Under the pieces are notes generated by a model. It saw only the letters and a program-made list of their open reading frames with translations. It was not told where the DNA came from and searched no databases. The translations under genes and the position numbers were made by a program. A stretch of 64,000 nucleotides of DNA. Origin: Holothuria scabra. Its lineage: Eukaryota; Echinodermata; Holothuroidea; Aspidochirotida; Holothuriidae. The stretch spans positions 32,057,884-32,121,883 of the forward strand of contig CM074200.1 of assembly GCA_037179385.1 (NCBI GenBank). Reading direction: 5' to 3'. Of the stretch, positions 10,257 to 25,266 are shown piece by piece; positions within the stretch are counted from its first letter, which is position 1; every line of letters begins with the position of its first letter.

Positions 10257-11567
10257 CAGTGGCGTCGCCAAGGGGGGGGGGCAGAAGACACGTGCCCCCT
10301 GAAAAATCGTGTGCCCCCGTGTGCCCCCCCCATCCCCAACTGAGATTTGAGATTTTCAAAAAAATATGTCTTCTGTAGTCAGAGTGTGACTTTGAATTTT
10401 TTAGGATTCGATTCCTCTGTTGAAAAGAAAAGGCAGTAAATTTTCATGTTTTCCAAATGAAAATATCGCAAAAAACCTTAGAAATGCCATTTCCGGCTGT
10501 CTGAGGTTCAAAATTTTCTTCACACTTTCGACTACGTCAATTGGAGGTGGCGCACAGCTCAAGTAACCCTTCAAGCAGGATTAAGCCTACATTTTCCTTC
10601 AGAGGATCACATCTAATTGCCCATCAACTGCCTTTCTTTCTCTTTATAGTTACGGTGCAGCTCACCTTCCTCAAATTGTCAGCCTGATACGCTCTTTAGA
10701 GTAGTTTCACTAACGTTTGTGTTGTTATCAAAAATAAAATCTTACTCGAAATTGCCCTGTAAGTAATTTTTTAGGCCAGTGTAAAAACAACCCTTTTAAA
10801 ACAACTTTAAAACCTTACATACACGCTAAAGACACGGGAGCTTCCAGGGGCTTCGCCCCCTGGACCCCCACCAAAACTCACATTGAAGTGCCCATCACCT
10901 TTTTTCTCCATAGATCATCTACCACATTTTCAAAATGTCAGCCGGATCCGCTCTTGGTAGTTGAATCGGTGTTTTTTTATCGAAAGTCTTACTTGAAATT
11001 TACCTTGGAGGTAACTTTTACACCAGTGTTAAGTTAATAAAATTACCCTTAAATAACGTCTTTAATACCTCAAAAACACGTTAAAACCCAGGAGCTTCCG
11101 GGAGCTTCGCCCGCTGGACCCACACCAAAATTCACATTGAAGTGCTCATCAACTTTTCTCTCTATAGGTCATCTACCTCATTTTTTAAAAATGTTAGCCG
11201 GATAAGCTCTTGGTAGTTGAATCAGTGGTTTTTTACCAAGTGGCTTACTTGAAGTTAACCTGGAGGTAATTTTTAGACCAGTGTTAAGTCAATAAAATTA
11301 CTCTTAAATAACGTCTTTTATACCTCACAAACACGCTTAAACCCAGGAGCTTCCGAGGGCTTCGCTCCCTGGACCCCCACCGGGGATTTGCCCCTGAACC
11401 CCACCAGGGGCCCTAAGGCGGGCCCCTAGACCCGACCCGTTAAGCCTCGCGCTTCCCGCTTGGTGGCGCCTCCGGCGCCATGAGTGGAGTCTATATGCCC
11501 CCCCCCCCCATAAAATCATTGTGCCCCCTCAGTGCCACCCAGAATGAAATGTCTGGTAACGCAACTG
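10257..11567. mobile_element. Non-autonomous hAT element, 1,311 bp
   Basis: The left end is CAGTGGCGTCGCCA and the right end reads CAGTTGCGTTACCA on the other strand (11 of 14 match). The flanks CTAACTAC (10249-10256) and CTAGCTAC (11568-11575) form an 8-bp duplication with one mismatch. Just inside the ends are the G and C tracts and GTGCCCCC common in this hAT group. No transposase is present. The body is mostly a tandem array with a period of about 255 bp, ending in a GC-rich segment (about 11370-11480) that contrasts with the AT-rich surroundings. Confidence 0.85.
10583..11370 (+). repeat. Tandem array, period about 254-255 bp, inside the hAT
   Basis: The landmark GGAGCTTCC occurs at 10837, 11091 and 11346. 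Each is followed by a CTTCGC..CTGGACCC block. The units also share GCCCATCA or GCTCATCA, CTCTTGGTAGTTGAATC, ACCAGTGTTAAGT and AAATAACGTCTTT. The first unit (from about 10600) is the most diverged. A run of related units inside a transposon body is consistent with a satellite being born or carried by the element. Confidence 0.8.
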
Positions 11568-11575
11568 CTAGCTAC

Positions 11576-14500
11576 CTTCCCAACATGGGGAAGATCGCTG
11601 CTTCATTATACTCCGGTTGAATAAAAATGACTATTGTTAAGTTATTTTCATCCAAGAGGCACCTGCGACTTGTTCAATTTTGACAACATTTGAAAATATC
11701 AAAGAATAAAAAAGCTTTACTACCCTTACTGAATCTAACTCTTTCACGTAAATTAAGAAACAGTTGTCTATAGGCAACTAATTATATGACGGCAAGTTAG
11801 ACGTTAGCCTACGTGATACTAAAATCAAACCCGATCAGAATTGCAAAAGTTTGAGAAGCATTCGTGGTTAAGGCACACGTTTGTCCAGCACCTCAGGATA
11901 GCAACGTTAATAATGCGTTGCACTTATAAACGTGTGTGGGGGTGCGTGTGCGTGTGTCCGTTGGTTGTCCCAAACCAGATGACCATCAAATTTCACGTAA
12001 GCCAGTACAATCTGTTGGAGCGTAGTCCTTTTGTATGCACATGTCATCATATAACAAATATTGCCCCAAAAGCAGGAAAACAACAAGACAAATTGAAACA
12101 AATGACTTTCATAAAAGTCCAATATGAGCGTAACATTGCTACATTTACCTGCGTAGTCTGCGTCATGCGTAAAGTGTGCGTTTCCGTTGATTTTTTTTGG
12201 CCCCAATTCGGAGTATTAGCGTAGCATGACGTCAACGTGTAAGGTGTATTTCGAGATCTAACTTGCTTAGTGTCATTACATAGCAGGCTCAAACAGGCCC
12301 TAGCTACGCTGATTTTCTTTTCTTTTATTTATTTTAAGGAAACGGAGGCTCATTTGTCAACCTGCTTGCAAACCATTAACGGCCCAGATTCGCCTTTAAA
12401 GACACCAGTGATTGACAGCCAGTACGCTAAAAATTACTTCGTTTTTCTTTAACACGAGATGTTTATAATTGTAATGCAGTATCTACGTCTATTGGAAAAC
12501 TTCTAGGTTAATTACCGCTACCCCAAAAGCTTATGAATATTTATAAACAAAGAAGAAGAAAAATGTTATCTTTTCAATTGTACAAATTTGAGACATTGTT
12601 ATGTCCATAAAGATTATAAAAATAGTAATATCCCTTCATGACCAAGAGACATTTTAAAAAATGTCATGTCAACCTTTTACTTTCTATCAAACATTTTGAA
12701 ATTTAATTTGCATAGCCACTGGATGTTGAGGAAATGCATGGCACCTAGGGTACAATAAGATTTGCCGATGTACAGCTCTATGAATACCGAATAAAAGTAC
12801 GAACACACGAAACTTAAAAGCAAATTTTTGGAAATTTTCAAACTGGTATATGAAGATGAAAATAAAACCGCCTATTACGACTTTTCTCGTTTGGTCACAA
12901 TTTTTTAGGCATGGAGAAGGACAGTCCCCTGAAAAAAACCACTCAAACAAACTACACATGCTTGCTACTGCTGGTACGAGTGTATAGTGTAAACCGTTTT
13001 GGGGAAAGTAGGACATGAAGGCATTGTATCAGACACTTTCTTTGCTCCTATTAAATTAAGATGTTGTATAAAACAAATCAAAGACTGCATCAAAGCTTAT
13101 TTAGGGATAGCAATAACAGGTGTAAGAATGTGTGGCCGATTAAGGACAGTTTTGTCACTACAATCGTGGTGAAATCTTCGTTACCTTATCATGATTAAAA
13201 TTTAACGCTTGTTGAAAATAACATCATCCTTTCCGTTCGAGAATTCGAGAAATCTTATTCAATTTTGTAAATTTGCCAATTTGTATAGATGGCCTTTGAG
13301 TGTCATATGGGAATTTTTATTAAGCTTAGCGTGAAAATCTTTTTTTTTTTCAATAACACCCTTGTAAATATCCTTTTAATTATTAACGTTTGTAAATATT
13401 ATTTGACTGTGTCATCTACTAGAAGGCAGAAATAATTTTCCTCCCAAAAATGTTATTGCATGCTTCCCGGCTGTTCTAAAATAGTTCTTGCCGGCAAAAG
13501 GGGTGGGGTTGTGATGTCAGTGAAAAAAACTTTATTTATTAGAGGATTTCTCGTGACGTCATAATTGGTTAGACACGCCCGCTGCCTGACATAAAGCAGC
13601 AAGCATTCCGTCTCTAATCATATCAGTTGCTCCTTTGCTAACACTGAAAGAAATGTACTTATTGGTAAAACCTAACTTGTTTTATTGGGTAAGGTCACAC
13701 ATGTCCAACCATTGTAAGTGTCTGTAGGTTATGATCCAAAGTTGTGAAAAGTAACTTTTATCCGTTATCCTTGAGAGCGTTGCTTCTGCTTGCCTCCAAC
13801 AGACTCTTTTCCGAATAGCAATATATAAAAAAGTCTTGTAGGACAGAATTTTGGGGTTGAGTCGTAAACGAAGACAACGCGCACCAAAATCAATCCCACA
13901 ATCCTTTGTAATCGCTATTGGGGGATGATTTATTATTATTGGTGCAGGGTCCATTTAGTCCCAGTGTATTATTTATTGAAATGATCAGCCTTAGAGTTAT
14001 ATCGTTGCTATATATAACTTCAGGTAGTTCATGAGTTTACATTTAAACACGAACCTTTCCTATTAATGTCATATTCCTCTTACTTTCCTCGGATAAGCCT
14101 AATTTTCAGTGCCATCAGTAACATCCGTTAAAGGCGGTTGCCATATTACAGCTACCTTTGATATGGAAAACATTCGATTATTCTGCAATCTGAGAAACTG
14201 TTTCAACCGAGCTTCTTTCAGAACCAGTTGTCCTGTCAGGAATAGACTTCACTCTTGGCAGTTTCCTTTACATCGTAACGTATCTATAATTGATGGTTTT
14301 AAAATGACGCCTGAGGATTTCTTTAAGAAAATTTTGCCAAATCAGTAAAGAATGTTTAGGGATAGAATGAATTTTGACACTCCCTAATGTTGCTAAGCGA
14401 AGACATGCTTTATCCTTTTCTTTTTCTGAAAGGAAGTCAGAACATTCCAAGGAAAGTTCCCTTTTGCTCTTTCGAGAGGAATGTCAACGAATATGAAATT

Positions 14501-15175
14501 GCATTGAACGTAAGGTCTGCAAGATTGATAGCATTCGATCTCAAACGAAAGGTCAGATCAACACTTGAATAAACTTTCCTCTCCAGGCGCTCCTTTTGAC
14601 AGGTTTCTTTTTATTAGGACACCCATGCATTATCATGACACATATAAGGAGTTCAAAAGAAAACGGCTGGAGAATCGAAAAATAAGGAAAATTTAGTATT
14701 TTTGGTAACCTTTATGTCATGAACAATTATTTGAAAGTTCCTGTATCCAGTCCAAGTTTAAGGTGATTTGTTTGACAGTCATTTATCATCAGAAACATAA
14801 CTCCTTATCTCGGCAATACTTTGATATTTTTTTTTTTGCGTGAGCAGAGACGTTTTGGGGGATTTTTTGGCCGCCATTCAGAATAAATAGCTGAACTTCT
14901 AGTCCAAAACTATAACAAAAGATTTGCATTGCTATGCAGGACATGCTGCTTGTGCGCCATTACACCATTGATGTCCACCATGTCAATGTTTAATGAGTTA
15001 AGTCAAATAAGTAGTTACCGTGTCCAGTACCAGGATAGAGCGCAGCATGATATACACAGAGTGGATGATAGAGTGAGTACATAACAGGGTTTCAGGGGGA
15101 GATCAGGGGAGACCAGGGAAAGGGAGGTATGAATGGGTAAGTTGTGATCTTCTTCCGAAGCATGTAATCATGACT
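11576..15175. other. Unannotated sequence
   Basis: About 3.6 kb without a supported gene. A 127-codon plus-strand frame (11841-12224, non-ATG start) overlaps two minus-strand frames. None shows a recognisable domain and I do not call any of them. A GT-rich run lies at 11930-11960. Confidence 0.5.
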
Positions 15176-15183
15176 ATCTAAGC

Positions 15184-15639
15184 CAGGGTTGTCCAACCTT
15201 TCGCAGCGGTGGGCCACATGTAATGGTTATGATGGACGAGGGGCCAGTTAAATCCTCTCTTTTTTCCATTTTCCCAACGCCCACGGCAACAAAGTGCAAT
15301 CATTGCGCGTAGGGAACACTGATTCATTTCCGTTTTTGATTGAACAAATAAATAAATTTTAGCAAAAGTTGATGGAGTTGGGCAGAATATTCGGACAATG
15401 TTTCTTTTCATATTCGTCCTGAATCATTCTCAACCCGCCCATGTGGACAACACTCCAATGTAGCTACATGTAGCAGACATTTGAAATGAATTATTTCATT
15501 CAAAAGTAAGCATGCCATAGCGGACGTCGAAGCCTAAAGTTTTCATCAATTAATCTGCTCATTGAATAGTTTTGCAATATAGATTATTTCTGACGGGCCG
15601 GACGCAACCTTTTCGCGGGCCGTAGGTTGGACAACCCTG
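15184..15639. mobile_element. hAT element, 456 bp, perfect 8-bp target duplication
   Basis: The left end is CAGGGTTGTCCAACC and the right end is its exact complement GGTTGGACAACCCTG. The flanks are identical: ATCTAAGC at 15176-15183 and 15640-15647. The CAGGGTTGTCCAACC end is typical of hAT-Charlie-like elements. The interior has GGTGGGCCACATG near the left and GGCCGGACGCAACC near the right. No transposase frame remains. The intact duplication and perfect TIR suggest a fairly young insertion. Confidence 0.93.
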
Positions 15640-16779
15640 ATCTAAGCAGAGCACCCTCATCACAATTCCTACAGTCGTTAATAGCACTTCGTCTATGTAA
15701 GACGATTCTAGGAAGTTGATATTTGGGGTTGGCTTTCCTAACAAGGGTGTCGTATATAAACTATAATTTTGCTGCTGTTGCGTGTTTGTATTGTTGATGA
15801 TGCAAAAACGGAAAGAGCCTACGGTGGGTAAGTCCCCACCCACTACCTACCTTCCCGGAATCCGCACCCGTTATTTAAAACCTTCAATGAGAGATCTGGC
15901 ACTGATGTTTTTCAGTGAACCAATTCCTCTAGGTATGGTGCTAGGAGGTCCATTGATGTATTTCTCTTCCTTGGGACATCTCGCGAATCCGCAAATACAT
16001 CACTAGAGGACCGTATGCGACCGGCGTGTCGTAAGTAGATCGGTTTTCACTCTACATATCCTACTAGTAACAAACGTTATGCAGTCTTTTGTAGTTGCGA
16101 GTTTCATTGCAGGTTGACTTGTGTGTTTATATGTGAATTATCTTAGTTTTCCAATTATTTAAAATTATGGTGTGACTAACATTCAACAAATGTGACGCAA
16201 TTGAAATTCATGAAATTCATGAACCCACCTGATAAGTCCACCTCTTAGTTTATAAGTTGTTCGAGTAGGATACGGGGAAATAAAACTATTCATTATGGTG
16301 GAATGAATTTAGTTTTCACAGAGAGGACGCCTTAAATGTTGCAAGTAGGCCGTGTTACTTCTAGAAAGAGGGGAAATGAAGATTGTCTTTTGGAATGTCT
16401 GGATCCGCAACTGACAAAAAAAAATTGATGTCATCGCCTAAAATTACAATAACCTCCACCTACCTACATTTCCCCATGGGCAGACGTACTTCCGGTTTTT
16501 AAGACCCTGTAAAGTTAGGTGCATAAAGTATATTTATAGAGCAAATCGTCCCTCAAAGAGATAACCTCACAAACAAATCTATAGTAATTTTAGAGATATA
16601 ATATTCCAATACTACAATTATACTTTGTTTTTCATCAATATGATGGTGACATTAAAATGGGTCTGAAATCATTTTGTTCATGCAACGAGTCGGTTAGTTG
16701 GAAAATAGAGTTTTACGGCCCATTTTATAACCCATTGGTTCAAATCGAGCCGTCCATTGCCTTTTTTCCAGTTGTGGCT

Positions 16780-16860
16780 CAATGGCTTGTTTCCGTACTC
16801 CATTGGTTATGCGGAGCATCACGCACAATGGCAGTAGGTTCCATTTTTACAATTTTTTTC
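16780..16860 (-). repeat. Fragment related to the tRNA-bearing TTAA MITE
   Basis: On the minus strand this reads AATGGAACCTACTGCCATTG, then GATGCTCCGCATAACCAATG. It matches 61660-61710 inside the TTAA MITE, where the words are AATGGAACCTACTG and ACGCTCCGCATAAGC. It abuts the A-tail of the SINE at 16863-17125. A weaker copy of the same block occurs at 25998-26035 on the minus strand. Confidence 0.6.
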
Positions 16861-16862
16861 TG

Positions 16863-17125
16863 TTTTTTTTTTTTTTTTTTTTTTTTTTAAGGAAGAAACC
16901 CTATTTACATCTTGATACAGAACAAAGGTTGAAATATAAATATAATCGTTACAAATATTTAGAGTAATTACATACGCTGAACCCATTTAACACTAATTAG
17001 TTTACCATGACTGAAATTACATTTTCATACTTATAGCCTCAGTTTTAGAGTGTTTGGTATGACTCGAACTGGGAATAGAACCCGAGCTTTTCGCGTAAGA
17101 GCATCCTGCAAAATGAAAGGCTAGT
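16863..17125 (-). mobile_element. tRNA-derived SINE
   Basis: On the minus strand the element starts with a tRNA-like head. It has a B-box-like GGTTCTATTCCC (17071-17082 on the plus strand, one base off GGTTCGATTCC), preceded by GCAGGATGCTCTTACGCG. After the head comes AGTCATACCAAACACTCTAA, then a unique body, then an A tail seen as 26 T at 16863-16888 on the plus strand. Pol III head, body and A tail in this order define a SINE mobilised by a LINE in trans. The AGTCATACCAAA..CTCTAAAA stretch recurs after the tRNA-like core at 61.6 kb, so the two share a head lineage. I could not identify target duplications. Confidence 0.75.
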
Positions 17126-17129
17126 GCTA

Positions 17130-19507
17130 GACACATTGGAAATAGGTCACCAAACTATAACTTATTGCACTCTCTGCTAAAATCATTACAGAGCCAATTG
17201 TATACTTTGTAACTAAATTTAACGTTTATACCCAATGATTTAGAAAGTTGCGTATTCCCAACTTAAATAAAAGATTAGTATAATTTTCAGGTCAACATTT
17301 TCCCGCCGGGAGGCCTGTTTAAATAAATCAAGACAACTGCAGGAGCGAACAGAGTTCAATTTCTGTTATCTGATTATTTTCATCATCTGATCACCATGCG
17401 TAAAATACTGCTTAAAGTCAAATAGTTCACTGCTGAATGATTGTAAGAAAATCTCTTAATTTGGAAAAGTAGCACATAAATCTGTTTTATCTAGGCAGAT
17501 GAACTGAAACAACTTGATGATTTCTCTCGCTATAACGTAAATGAAGACTGACTGAGGTAGGTTAAGCTTGCTGTTCACATGCGTTACGTATATAGGACTC
17601 GCCAGAATAAGCTATTGTAACAACAATCTCCTTCATAGTCGTAACAATCTTTTAACTTGCAGTTATGACTACTGAAGTCCAAATGCCCATTTGGTAAATA
17701 TTGAATATCACTAAATGATAATTTTCAATGGAGTGAAATGTAGTTATCTGTCTAGGTAGTTGGCATTTAGTATTACTTTGTGTCGTCAAATTCTGCATTA
17801 AAGTGGAAATGTAGGACACTAACAGAGATGAACTAGGCAAGCTCGTAGCTCGATCTATATCTGTCTTCCCATATAAGATTTAAAACTATAACACCACAGC
17901 GTCTTTTCGAATATTTCTTCTCTTGAGAAAATATTTTTCTCTCGCGACCCACATTGTCGTCCCTCATTACCGCCCCAGGTACTGGCTTTGGTCTGATAGC
18001 AATAGCCAACCTACTATGTGCCATTTCACATATGCATACTATCATCCATATTTTAGCAGGAAACCAAGTGATAATGCACTCCATTTTATCATAATCAAAT
18101 TATGAATGTAATCTTAATTGAGGATAAATAGTTCTTCATTTTATTGCCGACGGCTTACATGCAATGCCCGTAAGTACGACTAAAATTTCTTAAATACCAT
18201 CGTCTTTGTTCACAGAGACATAATTCAGAGATACATGGGTTTACATAGAAACAGATTGTCAGAGATAAGCCTTTGAATACATATGAATACATACCAATAT
18301 TTTACTGATCCCTACCGGCTGCTCTAATTCTCACATTTCACCAAAATTCTCAATTCAGCGGGGAGCAGAAACAAATTCTACCTATCGTTTTTTTATCTCC
18401 CTGATATCACATTTATCGGATTTATTTTCCACTAAACATTCTCGCACATTGCCTACGGACATTATCAACAATTAACGACCATATCAATTTCAATAAAAGG
18501 TATTTACCGGAAAAACGTCTCACATATCGGTAATGTTTATGGAACACAACTTGACAAGCAACTTAAAACATTACTTAAGTTATAACTTTAAGTTATAATT
18601 TTGTAACTTAAATAATACGATATTCCATCAATGTATGTCAGATCTATTTCTTTAACATTACTTTGGCATCTCGACAACAGGCACTGTCGTTCATTCAGTC
18701 AATCCTTCTGAAACAATAAGTAAATCTCAATGAGAAGCTTAAAATTTATTTCCTTGTACAGTTGTACGAAGCTTATCATTTTCCACAAGGACAGCATTCT
18801 GTTAAAATGTACTTTGTTTTACTGCGACTGAAACTCCCTCGGTAATTTCCTTTGAGTGAATTTATGAATGTAATACAAGACCTTCATTCAAAGTAGTACA
18901 TCTTAAATTAATGATCAGGCAGATTTCTCCAGGGTGGAGGAATAATGAATCCTATTTAATCAAACCTGTTCCTCTAATCCAGCCTAATTTCATTTCCGTT
19001 TTAAAACTTGTTACAAATTCTACTAATAAAATATTTCCCATAACAATATTACTTACGAGATACAATTATACTAAAATTTATGAAATCCTAAAATTGAAGT
19101 TCCTCCTGACTAGGCTAGGAACTTTCTCGATCAAATGAAGAATTATTCTTAAAGTCGCAAAGTGAGAATGCGGATTCCTTGTTGATAGGAATTGCATTTC
19201 TTTGATCCAACTATCTTTATCCCCCACTAGATTAACTTCCACCGGATTTTTATTTATCATTGTGATCTCTATTTTCAACAGCTGTACCAAGAGAAACATT
19301 ATATACATGCAGTAAACAAACACCAAAACTGGAAAATTTTAACAAATGAATATTTCAGGGTTGTTGTGGTTACATAACAAATGGCCAAAACCGATGACAG
19401 TGTTCTATGACGTTCTTTCTCACGTCAGTAAAATATAATGTTGCAAGTATTCCACACATATTACTGCCTTTTGGTAAGCTTAGAAATAACCAATCGGAAA
19501 AGAATAA
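17130..19507. other. Unannotated sequence
   Basis: No gene or element is supported. A small palindromic cluster at about 18570-18617 (ACTTAAGTTATAAC and GTAACTTAAAT) is the only structure noticed. Confidence 0.5.
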
Positions 19508-20077
19508 CTTTAAGGAAAATTTAAAGCAAAAAGCTATTTTCATATGTGCAAGAGAATCCAAACCCACCGTGTTTTGAAACTCCCTTTCATGTCGGACGTG
19601 TACCCTATATCTCGAGATATCAGTAAATGAAATAATGAAATCAGTAGGTGTGTGTCCTAAAGTGAGCAAAGGTTACATCTCTTCCTTACATTGACAAGGA
19701 ACGTTTTGTTTCCCTTTGCTTTTGCAGACTGTTGCGTTAATCTTGAAGTAAATAGGGATGGGACCTTCATGTGGGGAATACAAAGTTTCAAGCGTCCACA
19801 TGCCACTTTTGCAATCGAATTCTGATAAAATGGGATTGATGGGGAGGAAAATGGTAGGAAACTTAAAAATAAGCAAAAGACTGTCTGTCATCTAATGTGA
19901 GTATATGATGTCATATGTGCCTGCTTCAAGTTCACTTTTATTGAGAATGTGACAACTTTACTTGCTCATATATTGAAAACCACACATCGGGTTTCACTAA
20001 AAATTCACGGAAATGGTAAGTCTTTAAGTATCCGTCCCACATTTTAAAACTTGATGTTACCTTAAACCCCTTTTAAG
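19508..20077 (+). mobile_element. Fold-back element family A, copy 2
   Basis: This matches the copy at 8437-8965 along its length, including TCGAGATATCAGTAAAT, TACATTGACAAGGAACG, TGTGGGGAATACAAAG, TATGATGTCATATGTGC and CTTCAAGTTCAC. The right end is TTAAACCCCTTTTAA. The two copies differ by many substitutions and small indels, so the insertion is old. No coding capacity. Confidence 0.75.
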
Positions 20078-20871
20078 TGTGACTTACAGCTTCATTGTTC
20101 AAAGAGTTACTTTTATGTATCTTCAAGGACAACGCGGTAAGATGTACATTTCCTCCATTTACTCATATCGTCTCATATGCAATTTTTAAGTCAATTTTGC
20201 TAGTCTGTGATACTTTTTCCATTAAAATTTCTCTCCTATTTATTCATCATTCATTTATACACCGACTTATAAAAATGTATATTTCTACACCTCGGACTAA
20301 ACCTTATATATATGTTTATACAGCTCATTAAAGGATGGGAGCCCTTGGCCCTCTTTTGGACGAACCAAAACATTTTTAAAGAATCATTGAAAGCGTTTTA
20401 AGTAGCTCTGGTCGGGGAACCTGGAAGGGAGCAACAAATATTCGAAGCAACAATTGATTTCTTTTGCATTTTATTTTGCAACCCGAAAAATTCCATTCCA
20501 GCACATTTTCGAAAATCCCATCTAGAAAAATACCCTCTAAGTAAGGTCATTATCAGATTATTGGGGTAGGGGTGAGGGTGTAACATAGAGTGTCATGGGT
20601 AATTAAGCTAACAGGCACTAGTTGCTCTCCTAGGGCCCTTCCCAGGGCCCTTCTCTCAGGACGGTGGTCAAAAGACAGTTTGCACCTACGTGTACAGCTT
20701 TCGAACCAGCTGGTAAAACACGTCTGGTACTAAACCACTGCAGCAACAGGATGAAGAAATAGATTCCCACCATGAAAAAGTTTGAAGGCACTTACGTAAT
20801 GATCGAACGACAAAAAACTCCACCATTTTGTGCACTGAAAATCCCACCTGACTTTACCACATTTGACTTAA

Positions 20872-21170
20872 AGGGCCAACCCTCCTACCCCAAACTACAA
20901 TTTTTGTAGGGATTGAGAGAAATTCTCAATTGGCTCAGCTCTTTGATTGACAGCTTGTTCACACAATCCAAAGTACCATAGATCATATTAAGCAGCCTGT
21001 ACTACACTGGAAATGTTTTGATAACACATTAAGGTAATGCATACTCACCCTGAAACAATAAACTGAGGTTGTGTATAGATGATAATGAGTTTCAACATTT
21101 GTGGGAGGGGCTTAAGTAAGTAGATTAGGAGAATTTTAAACTATTATTTTGGGTGAGAGGATCAGGCCTT
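20872..21170 (-). mobile_element. TTAA-flanked MITE family B, copy 1 (299 bp)
   Basis: It is flanked by TTAA on both sides (20868-20871 and 21171-21174). The imperfect TIRs are AGGGCCAACCCTCCTACCCC (plus, left) and AAGGCCTGATCCTCTCACCC (right, other strand). The minus strand carries TTACTTAAGCCCCTCCCACA and CAAAGAGCTGAGCCAATTGA. The same words occur in the copy at 26897-27193, and partly at 61480 and 61855. TTAA target use points to piggyBac- or Kolobok-type transposases; no enzyme is present here. Confidence 0.85.
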
Positions 21171-21408
21171 TTAAGTTAAAGGGATTCAGATCATCATGGT
21201 TTTCTCTGCAACCAGAATTAGTTCAAATTAGTTAGGTATCTGTTCGACCATATAACCGAACTTCTTTTCTATTGATCACAATGGTTTTAAGTGAAAGGGA
21301 TTTAGATCATCATGGTTTTCTCTGCAACCAGAATTAGTTCAAATTAGTTAGGTATCTGTTCGACCATATAACCGAACTTCTTTTCTATTGATCACAATGG
21401 TTTTAAGT
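21169..21408 (+). repeat. Tandem duplication, 116-bp unit
   Basis: Units at 21169-21284 and 21285-21400 are nearly identical, followed by 8 bases of a third. They contain GATCATCATGGTTTTCTCTG and GGTATCTGTTCGACC. The first unit starts in the last two bases of the TTAA MITE, and each unit starts TTTTAAGT, so the duplication probably arose through that short homology. Very few differences mean it is recent. Confidence 0.92.
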
Positions 21409-21411
21409 GTA

Positions 21412-23067
<1,656 letters not shown>

Positions 23068-23358
23068 CGCTGGATCCTACCTTAGGTCGACATCGTCTAA
23101 AACACGACCTTAAGTCGGCATATAAATATTCCACATATTTGAATGTATCTGCACATACAGACACTAAAAAATTCAAATAAAATACCACTATAAACTTCAA
23201 CAGCGCCAACAATAATATCTATGGTATATTCATAATGTATGACGTACACACAAGTTATAATAAAATAAACAAAGTATTAAAGGTATTTTGCAATACTTGC
23301 GTGTTAACTTAATGTACATTTTTAGAAAACTCAAGATATAACACCCATTTTTTCACTT

Positions 23359-24877
<1,519 letters not shown>

Positions 24878-24885
24878 ACTTAAAC

Positions 24886-25258
24886 CACGGACTTCCTATA
24901 CATGGACAGAGCATACTGCACGGTATATTGTCGCTACCGTACATGTGAGAAAAAGCGCTCCAAAATGGCCGTCTGCTATGGTTTTGTGTGAAAGTTTGGA
25001 CTTGCTCAAGTATGTTACCGTATTTTGCAAGAAAGTTAAAATATATTTGAAATATGGCATATGAAGTATGGCAGAAATATGATATCCTTTCCCATTCAAG
25101 TTTAACTTTTGCTTAAAATATTACAGAGTCGTCGTCAATAAGACGATTTATAGGTTCACGGCCGCCATCTTGGTGGGCCTTTTTTGTCCCAGCCGGTGGC
25201 GACCATCTACGGATAGGACATATACGTTACATGCTCTGTCCATGTATATAAGTCCGTG
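24886..25258. mobile_element. 373-bp TIR element, P- or hAT-like, copy 1
   Basis: The TIRs run about 28 bp. The left starts CACGGACTTCCTATACATGG and the right, on the other strand, starts CACGGACTTATATACATGG; both continue ACAGAGCAT. The flanks ACTTAAAC (24878-24885) and ACATAAAC (25259-25266) give an 8-bp duplication with one mismatch. An 8-bp duplication fits P elements or hAT, but the CACGG start is not the usual hAT CAGNG, so the superfamily is open. The interior holds GCCGCCATCTTGG (25161-25173), a good YY1-type motif, next to a palindromic GTCGTCGTCAATAAGACGAT stretch. A second copy lies at 51938-52319. Confidence 0.8.
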
Positions 25259-25266
25259 ACATAAAC

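Noticed and set aside
11841..12292. A 127-codon plus-strand frame with overlapping 99- and 81-codon minus-strand frames
   Set aside because: The long plus-strand frame has a non-ATG start, no domain is recognised, and overlapping frames on both strands suggest low local stop density.
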